Made by a program: the position numbers and the translations under genes
Assembly: GCA_016789905.1 (NCBI GenBank)
Contig: JAEUQC010000099.1
Location: 1-41,725, forward strand
Direction: 5' to 3'
DNA: 41,725 bases
Origin: Bryobacterales bacterium
GTDB taxonomy: Bacteria; Acidobacteriota; Terriglobia; Bryobacterales; Bryobacteraceae
Notes under the pieces: generated by a model
What the model saw: the letters and a program-made list of their open reading frames with translations, nothing else
Told to the model about the DNA's origin: nothing
Database searches by the model: none
In this document: piece by piece, positions 33,377 through 40,743 of the stretch
Position numbering within the stretch: the stretch's first letter is position 1
Layout: the number at the start of each line of letters is the position of its first letter

Positions 33377-35358
33377 GAGTCAAACTTCCCGTTCTCATCA
33401 ATCCGCAACCCGAGCGAGCCGACGAGAAAGTCGAACTGGTTCGTCAAGGAGTCGATCCGATCCGCAAGGGGCATAAGCCCAGAGTGTCCCTTGTTGGGCC
33501 GGTAATCCAAGAGCACCGGCCGCCCGCCTGGATTGGCATCTTGCATGCGAGCCACCATCTTCCTGACGTGCATCGGATCACAACGGGTATCGGAGTCGCC
33601 TGAGACAAACAGGACCGGCGGATAGTCGACTCCTTCGCAGATGTTGTGATACGGCGAGTAGCTGCGAAGAACGGCCGCTTCCTCCGGGTTCTCCGGTGAT
33701 CCGAATTCGGGAAGGCCGATCTCGCCGCCGGCGAACAGATGATAACGGAGCATGTCGAGCAAGGGACCTGAACAGATGACTGCTCCGAAAAGTTCCGGTC
33801 GCATGGTCATGGCGACGGCAACGACAAGCCCCGCATTTGAGCCACCCGCGATTGCGAGTTTGTCCGGCGTTGTGTAGCCCTGTTCCACCAACCACTCGGC
33901 CGCCGCGATGAAATCGGCAAAAGTGTTCGGCTTTTGCTGGAGCCGGCCTGCGCGATGCCAGTCCGCTCCCAGTTCGCCGCCGCCCCGAACGCCCGCGTGC
34001 ACATAGACGCCGCCCAGTGAGAGCCAAAGCGCACTTCGGTTGGTATAGCGCATGGTGTCAACTACCCCGAATCCGCCATAGGCCGTTAGCATGGTTGGTA
34101 GGGGAACGCCCGAAGGAAGATCTTTGCCCCTAGTAATCCGAATCGGTACGCGGGTGCCGTCCTGGGACTCATACCATGTCGTGATAGTCTCGACGACCGG
34201 CAGCTTCAGTCGCGAGTACGGCTGAAAGTGGACCTTTGCCTGACCTGTACGAGTGTCGAGGCTATGGATGGTTGGGCGTCGGCCAATCCCGCTCTCTTCA
34301 ACGTACGCGTGTGCCCCGCCCGATTCGACCTGGATTGCCTCGATTGTGCCGTCCGTAGGCAAGCCCTTTAGGTCCAGTTCTTTCCCTTCGAGCGAAAAGG
34401 CACTCAATTGCGACGTCCATGGCGTAATGGCGGTCCGCAACAGTAGCACCATTCCGGCTAAGTGCATCGAAGTGATGGGATTCGGGCCTTCCGGAATGAG
34501 CACGTCCGAGGTACATTCCGTAGATGCCGAGAGTTTCAGACGAAGTACGCGCATGTTCGGCGCCTGCTCGGATGTGAGGACGAACAGCTGATCTCCTACC
34601 GCGCAGTATGAAGTGCGGTGTGTCCAATCCTGCCAAAGTGGGCGAAGGGGGCCTCTCGTATCTCGATGAAAGACGTAATAGTTGAAGGCGCAGAGATGCT
34701 CTGGCGAGCGGATTGCGAGAATCAGCCACCGCGACTCGGCGAAGCGTATCAAGCACACATTCCTTGGATCACTCGTGGGAAGGTCGCATTGAACAACAAC
34801 GGGACTCATGCACGAATCATCGATTGACTGGTAGAGAAGTCTTACCCGTTCACAGTCCTGGTCTACGTACCAATATCCGCGCAGGCTGGAATTCCATACA
34901 GTACGATGTGTTTCGAATGCTGGGAGCGCTTGTGCCAAAACCTCCCCAGAGTCAAGATCGACAATCTGGACATCCAACTCGTCGCGACCACCTGTTCGCC
35001 AGCCAATCACGGCACGTTGGCCATCGGTTGATATTGCCAGAGGATGTGGTGTTGTGTGCTGGCCACGCTTTTCGATCGGCGACGCCACGATAGTGAGCGG
35101 GCCGCTCAAGCCATCTCGGGAACAGCATTGAGGCAATCTCTCGTCCGCAGCGCGATAGCTAAAGACGCTCCGGACCGGAGAGGAGAAAGGGATATCCATC
35201 GCCGGGGCCGCAAGAACGGCCTTCGCCAGGCGCTCAATGATATTGCGATCATTAGACCAGTGCAGGACTGCGCGCAGCCTTTCACTTTGGGCGCCAAGCC
35301 ACGCTTTTGTACGTCGGGTCTCGCCTTGCTCGAGGTTCTCGTGATTGTCTGCTGTCAT
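33346..35358 (-). CDS. Prolyl oligopeptidase-family (S9A) serine peptidase of the lasso cluster
   Basis: 670 residues from ATG 35358 (AGGTGGAA upstream). An N-terminal beta-propeller (about 60-400) precedes the alpha/beta-hydrolase domain: TMLTAYGGFGVVD, GVYVHAGVRGGGELGADWHRAG, nucleophile Ser507 in GGSNAG, Asp590 in GDSDTRCDP, His625 in NKGHSG. The triad is complete. No signal peptide. Lasso clusters of the astexin type carry an isopeptidase that is a prolyl-oligopeptidase homologue and linearises the peptide, so this may be that enzyme or a tail-processing peptidase. It is the last gene of the operon, directly after the second precursor and a hairpin. Confidence 0.8.
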   Translation of the reverse strand: MTADNHENLEQGETRRTKAWLGAQSERLRAVLHWSNDRNIIERLAKAVLAAPAMDIPFSSPVRSVFSYRAADERLPQCCSRDGLSGPLTIVASPIEKRGQHTTPHPLAISTDGQRAVIGWRTGGRDELDVQIVDLDSGEVLAQALPAFETHRTVWNSSLRGYWYVDQDCERVRLLYQSIDDSCMSPVVVQCDLPTSDPRNVCLIRFAESRWLILAIRSPEHLCAFNYYVFHRDTRGPLRPLWQDWTHRTSYCAVGDQLFVLTSEQAPNMRVLRLKLSASTECTSDVLIPEGPNPITSMHLAGMVLLLRTAITPWTSQLSAFSLEGKELDLKGLPTDGTIEAIQVESGGAHAYVEESGIGRRPTIHSLDTRTGQAKVHFQPYSRLKLPVVETITTWYESQDGTRVPIRITRGKDLPSGVPLPTMLTAYGGFGVVDTMRYTNRSALWLSLGGVYVHAGVRGGGELGADWHRAGRLQQKPNTFADFIAAAEWLVEQGYTTPDKLAIAGGSNAGLVVAVAMTMRPELFGAVICSGPLLDMLRYHLFAGGEIGLPEFGSPENPEEAAVLRSYSPYHNICEGVDYPPVLFVSGDSDTRCDPMHVRKMVARMQDANPGGRPVLLDYRPNKGHSGLMPLADRIDSLTNQFDFLVGSLGLRIDENGKFDSYRRETVTPS

Positions 35359-35381
35359 GCTTTCCACCTGACTGACGTGGC

Positions 35382-35418
35382 GTAAGCCAGAACGCGCGAG
35401 GCCGCTCTTCTGGCTCAC
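35382..35418 (-). other. Intercistronic stem-loop between precursor and peptidase genes
   Basis: GTAAGCCAGAA (35382-35392) pairs with TTCTGGCTCAC (35408-35418): an 11-bp stem with one G-U pair and a 15-nt GC-rich loop. No U run follows on the transcribed strand, so it looks like a processing, stabilising or attenuating hairpin rather than a terminator. Such hairpins after lasso precursor genes help keep precursor mRNA in excess. Confidence 0.55.
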
Positions 35419-35429
35419 GTCTCGGTTTT

Positions 35430-35579
35430 TTATTCGTCGGCCTCCGCCGGGCATAGGCCGTTGTTCACTCCGCAACTCTGCCCGTCCGACGTTGGCGGAT
35501 TCTTGTAAATCCCACCAAAGCTCAGGATCAAGTCGGACGTGCTCCCTTCGGGAGACAATCGTGGCTGCTCGTATTGCAT
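35430..35579 (-). CDS. Lasso-type RiPP precursor A2
   Basis: 49 residues; the gene has a full AAAGGAGGTGA ribosome site 5 bp before its ATG. The leader begins MQYEQPRLSPEGSTSDLIL and contains the YxxPxL motif (Y3, P6, L8) recognised by lasso B1 proteins. The C-terminal part reads FGGIYKNPPTSDGQSC, then GVNNGLCPAEADE, with two Cys (36 and 43) and an acidic end. Aligned with A1 without gaps up to DGQ, it shares GS, a Gly 10 residues before an Asp (G22/D32) and the Cys pair. No Gly, Ala, Ser or Cys lies 6-8 residues before an acid in the usual place, so the core start is unclear. Confidence 0.75.
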   Translation of the reverse strand: MQYEQPRLSPEGSTSDLILSFGGIYKNPPTSDGQSCGVNNGLCPAEADE

Positions 35580-35621
35580 TTCATTCACCTCCTTTCGTCC
35601 TAAATTTGCTCGTACTTGGGC

Positions 35622-35765
35622 TTAGTCGTCCGATTCGGACAAACTGCAGTTGAACTGCTCACTGCATTGCCCATCGCCGCCGGGACTCGCCTTTCCATTG
35701 TTGCCGTTCCGCTGGACGAGCAAACTTGCCGATCCGAGGACTTTCAGTTCAGGTTTCTGGTTCAT
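35622..35765 (-). CDS. Lasso-type RiPP precursor A1
   Basis: 47 residues; its ATG overlaps the stop of the cyclase gene (ATGA, 35762-35765) and has a full AAGGAGGTGA ribosome site 7 bp upstream. Leader MNQKPELKVLGSASLLVQ keeps the PxL of the YxxPxL motif but has Lys/Gln where Tyr is usual. A core starting at Gly24 (GKASPGGDGQCSEQFNC then SLSESDD) would allow an eight-residue Gly1-Asp8 ring with both Cys (11 and 17) in the tail, similar in layout to disulfide-bearing lasso peptides such as LP2006. The usual Thr at leader position -2 is absent (Asn). The core boundary is inference. Confidence 0.75.
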   Translation of the reverse strand: MNQKPELKVLGSASLLVQRNGNNGKASPGGDGQCSEQFNCSLSESDD

Positions 35766-37690
35766 GTCGCTCTCACCTCCTTCCATTCGAGATTGCGTGC
35801 GGCGCTCGCGCACGCGAACACTCCTGTAGATGACGCCGAGCGACGTAGCCAGAGCTCAATCTGCAGGGCGCCCAATATCAGCGTCACTGGGAAGCTGCCG
35901 CGTTTCGCGTCAACCAGTCCATTGACGAGTAGAGTGGGATCCACCACTCCCAAATCCGCGATCCGAGATTCGCGGAATGACTCATTGATCGAATTCCAGT
36001 TGGCGACAAACCGACGGTACATCGCCGCGTCCGGGCTGCGCTTCGAACGGCGCATAAGCAGTTTCGGTGGAAACAAGTCTTGCATCGCCCGACGGTGTAG
36101 CCAACGCGGGCTCCCCGCTTTTGCAAGTTGGTCGATGGGAATAGCAAGAAGAAAACTGACCAGCCGCTTGTCGGCAAGCGGGTATGAGTAGGTCATTGGC
36201 CCGATGCGTCGCCATGAGCAGGCAGCCGTTTTGTGAATCACGCTACCCAGTGCCATGCTTCGCGAATGTTGGCTGAAGCCAGCGAAGCCGAACGGATCCG
36301 TGTCCACGTGCAGACGTCGCTTATATTCTGTTCGCCGTGTAAAGCTCGGCGTGAGGAAACAGCCGATTTTTTGCATTTCTGGGTTGGAGTCTAGCCTGGC
36401 GGCGAGTTGATCTGGGATGTAACTCAACAGAACGTCCTTGCCAATGCTCCAGCCGGTTCTCTTTTGGGCAACAGCCCAGTGCAGTGTCTCAGAGACGATG
36501 CTGCCCTGCGCATTCCCCTGCAAGAGATCCCGCAGCTTGAGGACCGGCCCAACGGCGTTGCCGAGCAACTCGTCTCCGCCTTCCCCGCTGAGTTGCACAC
36601 GGCCGCCGGATTCTTCCATCAGCCGGCGAACTGCCTGCTGACTTGCTGCGAAAATGTCGATACACAATGGCGAGGCGGGTTCATATCCGAGAGCAGGCGG
36701 CGTCAACGCTGGATAGTCGCTCTCGGAGATCCTGTGCGCCGGCAGCCCAAGCCACTCCTCCATCAACCCGATGTACTCCGACTCATCGGAAGCCGGGGTA
36801 TCGTTGTAAACCGACGAGAGCGTCTCCAACTCGACAGACGGCCCGGACCCGCGAACAATATGCGCCGCCATGGCGGTTACGGACGAAGAGTCGAGGCCGC
36901 CGCTGAGATGGGAAAAGACCTTTCCAACACAGCGCAATCGACACGCCACCGCCTGGCGGAATAGAAAACGAAAATGTTCTTCATACTCGGCATCCGTGCG
37001 GTATTGAATGACGGTATGGGGATCGAGAAACGTGTGCCGCTGGTTCGTAAAGGACTCGACACCAAAGCGCACAAAGTGACCTGGCGCCACAGAGCGAATT
37101 TCGCGGTACGGCGTCTCCGCCGGCTCCGGGCCACGGGCGAGGAAACCGGCGATCCAGCCTTCGTCAATGGTTAGAGGCAGGCCGCGCTCGCGGGCGATGG
37201 CGACGACGGCTTCCAGTTCCGATGACCAGAGAACGAGGCGCGGTGTCATGTAGTAAAAGAGCGGGCCGCATCCGGAGTAGTCGCGGGCAAGCGACAGCTC
37301 ACGAGTGTGCGGATTCCATGCCGCAATGGCCCATTCGCCAAGGAGGCGGGAGAAGGCATCGGCGCCCCAGCGAGCAAAGGCGGCGTGGGCGTAGGCAGCG
37401 TCAGAAAAGTTGGCTGGCGGTGTTTCGCGGAGCTGGAGCGCGAGGTCCTCCCGGTTATCGATGCGACCGTCCCAGGTGCTGACAAGGCCGCGGGCGTCAA
37501 CCAATGGCTGGCGCTCTTCGAACGATTCCAGGGTGACGTGGTAGATGCGGTGCGCGAAACTGACGCACCCGGCGATGTGGGTAGCGCCGCCTTCCGGACC
37601 GAGGCGATCCAGGAATGGGAGACAGACATCGAGCTCGGCGGCGTGCGCCGGCGCGCCGTCCCGGTGAAAGATGCCGGCGTGGGCGCTCAT
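35762..37690 (-). CDS. Asparagine-synthetase-like lasso cyclase (C protein)
   Basis: 642 residues. An N-terminal amidotransferase-like domain (1-200) begins MSAHAGIF, lacking the Cys2 needed for glutamine hydrolysis, as in lasso C proteins. The synthetase domain has the ATP-binding loop SGGLDSSS (263-270), the SGEGGDELLG motif and a PLADKRLV segment. These enzymes adenylate the Asp/Glu side chain and close the macrolactam with the N-terminal amine of the core. It overlaps both neighbours by ATGA: thioredoxin-like gene upstream, precursor A1 downstream. All key ATP-site residues are present. Confidence 0.9.
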   Translation of the reverse strand: MSAHAGIFHRDGAPAHAAELDVCLPFLDRLGPEGGATHIAGCVSFAHRIYHVTLESFEERQPLVDARGLVSTWDGRIDNREDLALQLRETPPANFSDAAYAHAAFARWGADAFSRLLGEWAIAAWNPHTRELSLARDYSGCGPLFYYMTPRLVLWSSELEAVVAIARERGLPLTIDEGWIAGFLARGPEPAETPYREIRSVAPGHFVRFGVESFTNQRHTFLDPHTVIQYRTDAEYEEHFRFLFRQAVACRLRCVGKVFSHLSGGLDSSSVTAMAAHIVRGSGPSVELETLSSVYNDTPASDESEYIGLMEEWLGLPAHRISESDYPALTPPALGYEPASPLCIDIFAASQQAVRRLMEESGGRVQLSGEGGDELLGNAVGPVLKLRDLLQGNAQGSIVSETLHWAVAQKRTGWSIGKDVLLSYIPDQLAARLDSNPEMQKIGCFLTPSFTRRTEYKRRLHVDTDPFGFAGFSQHSRSMALGSVIHKTAACSWRRIGPMTYSYPLADKRLVSFLLAIPIDQLAKAGSPRWLHRRAMQDLFPPKLLMRRSKRSPDAAMYRRFVANWNSINESFRESRIADLGVVDPTLLVNGLVDAKRGSFPVTLILGALQIELWLRRSASSTGVFACASAARNLEWKEVRAT

Positions 37691-38157
37691 GCGACCTGCT
37701 CCGCCACCGAGGCCGTTGGCGCCACTTTCTCCGCGAGCAGCATATCGACCATCTTCTTTACGCCGTCCACCATTTCCCAGAAATCGTTGCCTTGCGGGAC
37801 GCAGAGCAGATAGCGGTGCTTGCCGGTGCGATCCATGAGCAAAAACTGCGGCAACGGGAAGCCGGACATGGAGACATTGAGAAAGTCGGCCACCTGGCGG
37901 CGCGGCGTCGCGCCAATCGGGATGAGAAACGGCGAATACTCGCGAACCGCTTCATCCCGCTCCAGATCGACGATGCAGGCCACCGACATAAACTGCGTGG
38001 GTCCGATCTCCAGCAACAACTGATCCACCAGTTCCAGCGACGGCCCGGTGAGGCAGGCGGCCTTGCTGATAAAGGCGATGACGACGACCTTCCCCAAATA
38101 CTCCGAGATGGCAAAGGGCGTGCCTTCCCTGGGCGATATGATGAGGTCTTTTTGCAT
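37687..38157 (-). CDS. Thioredoxin-like protein of the lasso cluster
   Basis: 156 residues from ATG 38157; an upstream ATG at 38178 falls inside the B2 coding end. The fold pattern is thioredoxin/TlpA-like: GTPFAISEYLGKVVVIAFISKAACLTGPSLELVDQLL, FPLPQFLLMDRTGKHRYLL (cis-Pro region). The active-site position has AACLTGPS, one Cys instead of CxxC; two further Cys occur (SVACIVD, LLCVP). No signal peptide. It starts 11 bp after the B2 gene and overlaps the cyclase gene by 4 bp. A role in oxidising or protecting the Cys pair of the two precursors is inferred. Confidence 0.7.
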   Translation of the reverse strand: MQKDLIISPREGTPFAISEYLGKVVVIAFISKAACLTGPSLELVDQLLLEIGPTQFMSVACIVDLERDEAVREYSPFLIPIGATPRRQVADFLNVSMSGFPLPQFLLMDRTGKHRYLLCVPQGNDFWEMVDGVKKMVDMLLAEKVAPTASVAEQVA

Positions 38158-38168
38158 AGAGTGGCTCC

Positions 38169-38588
38169 TTACTTCCAACGGTCAATTTCCTGGTACAGTT
38201 CTCCAATTCGCCGCCGTTCATTGGCGGGGACGCCATTAACCACGACCCAGGCATGCGACTTGAAGGGAAATTGCTGAACACCAATGACCACCTCCGCGGC
38301 GACGCCGGCCCGCCGCAATAGCCGCGCCAACACCGTAGACCGCTGCAAACAGGCCGGCGAGTGCCAATACCAAACGCAGGCCAGATCCACCGCGCCCACC
38401 CATTCCGCCAACGTCCCCGTTGACACGGCCCGTACCTGTCCGGCCCAAGGCGCCAGGGCCTTGTAACCACGGAACTTGACGACACATTCAAAGAGCAGCA
38501 GTTCCCAGAACGCCCGAACGATATACAGGGTCCGCGTCTGTGGGATGGGTTGCTCGGCGATGCGAGCCAGAGCTTCATCGGCGGTCAT
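38169..38588 (-). CDS. Lasso B2 protein, transglutaminase-like leader peptidase
   Basis: 139 residues from ATG 38588, overlapping the peroxiredoxin stop (ATGA). The family pattern is clear: LACVWYWHSPACLQRSTVLARLLRRAGV (nucleophile Cys80), VVIGVQQFPFKSHAWVVVNGVPANE (His112). The third triad residue, usually Asp 12 positions after the His (VND), is Glu124 here (ANE). Standalone B2 without the B1 domain, as in split lasso systems; B1 is at 39634. It cleaves the leader after B1 delivers it. Confidence 0.88.
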   Translation of the reverse strand: MTADEALARIAEQPIPQTRTLYIVRAFWELLLFECVVKFRGYKALAPWAGQVRAVSTGTLAEWVGAVDLACVWYWHSPACLQRSTVLARLLRRAGVAAEVVIGVQQFPFKSHAWVVVNGVPANERRRIGELYQEIDRWK

Positions 38589-39163
38589 CGAACGGCCTCC
38601 AGCGGCTTCATGGTTTCGATGAATGAAGTCGCCCGCTCGATCACCGGCTGCCCCTTTTCCCAACGCGACGGACACAGCGCGTCGGTTTGCAGCGCGTCGA
38701 GAACGCGGAGCAACTCCTTCGGATTTCGGCCGACAGAGAAATCGTTCACCGATGCATGGCGGATCACCTGGCCGGGATCGACAAGAAACGTTCCGCGCGC
38801 GGCGACGCCTTCGCGGGGGTCCAGGATTCCTAGGGCGGCGGTGAGTTCGCGCTTCACATCAGAGAGCAGCGGAACCGCGAGAAGATCCGGGCTGGCCCCG
38901 AACATGACCCATGCCAGATGGACGAATTCGGAATCGACACTACCGCCGAGGACCACACAATCGCGATCGGCGAAGTCCGGAGCCAGATCGCCGAAGGCCA
39001 ATAGTTCGGTGGCGCAGATCGGCGTGAAGTCTTTCGGCCAGAAGAAGTACAGGACCCACTTGCCTGGATAGGAATCGTGGGCAACAGGCTGAAATGCGGT
39101 CTGCGGTTTGCGATTCACGCAAGCGGTGAGTCGAAAGTCCGGGAAACGTTCTCCAACGCTCAA
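38585..39163 (-). CDS. AhpC/TSA-type 2-Cys peroxiredoxin of the lasso cluster
   Basis: 192 residues from ATG 39163 (GGAAAGGAATTCACA upstream). MLSVGERFPDFRLTA and FFWPKDFTPICATELLAF carry the peroxidatic Cys51 in the PxxFTxxC motif; LCPSRWEKGQPVIE carries the resolving Cys164 as in AhpC. Such enzymes reduce peroxides through a disulfide cycle. It is the first gene of the lasso operon, coupled by ATGA to B2. A peroxiredoxin leading a lasso operon is unusual and may serve the Cys pair of the precursors or protect against oxidants made during disulfide formation. Confidence 0.88.
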   Translation of the reverse strand: MSVGERFPDFRLTACVNRKPQTAFQPVAHDSYPGKWVLYFFWPKDFTPICATELLAFGDLAPDFADRDCVVLGGSVDSEFVHLAWVMFGASPDLLAVPLLSDVKRELTAALGILDPREGVAARGTFLVDPGQVIRHASVNDFSVGRNPKELLRVLDALQTDALCPSRWEKGQPVIERATSFIETMKPLEAVR

Positions 39164-39249
39164 CATTGTGAATTCCTTTCCGATCGAGCCGCAACCGAAG
39201 CTGGGTGTTCCTCGCAACACGGAGCCGGCGACGACCAACAGACTGGCGG

Positions 39250-39278
39250 ATTGAAATGGAAATACGGTGCCATGTCAA
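39250..39278 (-). promoter_or_regulatory. Putative promoter of the lasso operon
   Basis: Minus strand TTGACA (39278-39273), 17-bp spacer, TTCAAT (39255-39250), four of six at -10. It lies 87 bp before the peroxiredoxin start. The 470-bp divergent region 39164-39633 also holds a repeated CGGAGAAT-CGG unit (about 39327-39357) and the GAGTCTCACGTT motif; no gene seen in it. Confidence 0.4.
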
Positions 39279-39436
39279 GCGAAAGTATGCGCCGGAAAAT
39301 AATTGAATATCTACAGAAAAGAATGCGGAGAATACGGCAAAAGTCGGAGAATGCGGCCTGATGTGGTAGGGCAAAGACAGACATTGGGAACGGTACTTCT
39401 TTTTCCTGGCCGCCTGTCATTAAAGCCATATTGTTC

Positions 39437-39448
39437 GAGTCTCACGTT
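39437..39448 (+). promoter_or_regulatory. GAGTCTCACGTT motif upstream of the B1 gene
   Basis: Eleven of twelve bases match 29340-29351, which lies upstream of the gene sharing this gene's 5' end. Possible ECF-type promoter or operator. Confidence 0.35.
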
Positions 39449-39633
39449 AGGCTACCGTTGTCGAGCGGTACGACGGTCACTAAGTTTTGCGGGCCGACGC
39501 AAGACCAGTGGGCGTACTTAGCGAACCCGCGCAATGGGCACACCGACGTGGATCGATTGGAAGGAGTGTTGTTACTTGGACCACGACCGGCCGTTGCGCT
39601 TTCTCCAAATTGGTGAAGTAAATGAGGTCCGAA

Positions 39634-39963
39634 ATGCGATTCCGATTATCATCTTTTTCTTTCTCATCCGGCCAACCGTCAAACAACGGCGCCGCCCTGG
39701 AACCAGTCGAGTCAGCCCGCGCCGTGGTTAACGATGATGGCGCCATTCTCATCGACTCTGAACAAGGCATTATGTTTTCGCTGAATCCCACAGGCGGACT
39801 TATCTGGGCTGGGCTCAATGAAAAACTGACCAAGGCGGCCATCGCGCAACGCCTCTCTCAGGAATTCGGCGTCCCCGAAGAGCAAGCTGGGCAGGATGTC
39901 GAAGAATTTCTCGGTATCCTCGAAAAGAACAAGCTGGTGCGTCACGCATTGAATGGAAAGTAG
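39634..39963 (+). CDS. Lasso B1 protein, PqqD-like leader-binding (RRE) protein
   Basis: 109 residues from the ATG at 39634 (AGGTCC upstream; an ATG 12 bp earlier is less likely). Residues 30-105 form a PqqD domain: ESARAVVNDDGAILIDSEQG, FSLNPTGGLIWAGLNEKLTKAAIAQRLSQEFGVPEEQAGQDVEEFLGILEKNKLV. B1 proteins bind the YxxPxL leader and hand it to B2. A 28-residue Ser-rich N-terminal extension precedes the domain; a similar N-terminus is found in the 58-residue protein at 29457. Divergent from the lasso operon and upstream of the sigma/anti-sigma pair. Confidence 0.85.
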   Translation: MRFRLSSFSFSSGQPSNNGAALEPVESARAVVNDDGAILIDSEQGIMFSLNPTGGLIWAGLNEKLTKAAIAQRLSQEFGVPEEQAGQDVEEFLGILEKNKLVRHALNGK

Positions 39964-40122
39964 CGGTCAGCCGTCAACACGCCGTACAGCACCATCTGTC
40001 GCCACAGATGCATGTGTCAGCCTGACCGGCTACCGCTACTGGCCAACGATTTCCGCAACTTCGCCCCCAGCAGCAATCTCGGCTGCCTCGGACGAATCAA
40101 TCGTTCAGAGGAAAAAGATTCG

Positions 40123-40743
40123 ATGCGCCGTCATCAAAAGCTCATAGTTCCCGTCATACAGAACAAAGAAATATGGCAACGTGAATGCACGGTTTCCGAC
40201 GGCGCTAAAGGCCACGCGGACCTCTGGGCCAATCCCCCTCCCGATCCCATGACCCCTTCCCGCTCTCAGTTCGAGACCCTGTACAACGAACGCCGAACCG
40301 AAATCTACCGCTACATCCTGTCGCTTCGGCTGCCCGCCGCCAACGCACAGGAGTTGGCTCAGGAGGCATTTCTGCGGCTATTCCAAGCAATCGAATCAGG
40401 CACATCCATCGGCAATCCACGCGCCTGGCTCTTCCGGGTGGCACACAACCTGGCCGTCGATGAGCGGAACCGCCAAGCCATTGCTGTGGAACAGGCCGAT
40501 TCCGCCTATCTCTCGGCCCTAGATCTCGACACCCCCGAGCTTTTCGTGATCGGGAAAGAACGAACCCGTCAACTGGCCGATGCCATTGCGGGCCTGTCAA
40601 AACAGCAGCGCGCGTGTCTCCACTTGCGCGCTGAGGGACTCCGTTACCGGGAAATCGCTGCCGTACTGGGGATCAGCACCCCCACCGTCGGCGAATTCCT
40701 CCAACGCGCCATGAAGCGCATGCGGACAGCCATATATGAGTAA
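40123..40743 (+). CDS. ECF-type sigma-70 factor
   Basis: 206 residues from ATG 40123 (GAGGAAA 9 bp upstream); a later start at 40249 would give a 164-residue protein closer to typical length. Region 2: FETLYNERRTEIYRYILSLRLPAANAQELAQEAFLRLFQAI..GNPRAWLFRVAHNLAVDERNR. Region 4: AIAGLSKQQRACLHLRAEGLRYREIAAVLGISTPTVGEFLQRAMKRMR. It overlaps the anti-sigma gene by 8 bp. Sigma/anti-sigma pairs also accompany astexin-type lasso clusters, so control of the neighbouring lasso genes is plausible but not shown. Confidence 0.85.
   Translation: MRRHQKLIVPVIQNKEIWQRECTVSDGAKGHADLWANPPPDPMTPSRSQFETLYNERRTEIYRYILSLRLPAANAQELAQEAFLRLFQAIESGTSIGNPRAWLFRVAHNLAVDERNRQAIAVEQADSAYLSALDLDTPELFVIGKERTRQLADAIAGLSKQQRACLHLRAEGLRYREIAAVLGISTPTVGEFLQRAMKRMRTAIYE

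Noticed and set aside
35421..35450. Terminator at the end of precursor A2 (T run next to CGGCCT/AGGCCG hairpin)
   Set aside because: The T run precedes the hairpin on the plus strand and would be an A run in the operon's mRNA.
35766..35813. Longer start for precursor A1, adding 16 residues
   Set aside because: The extension overlaps the cyclase gene's end and lacks a ribosome site; the ATG at 35765 has a full AAGGAGGTGA and the ATGA overlap.
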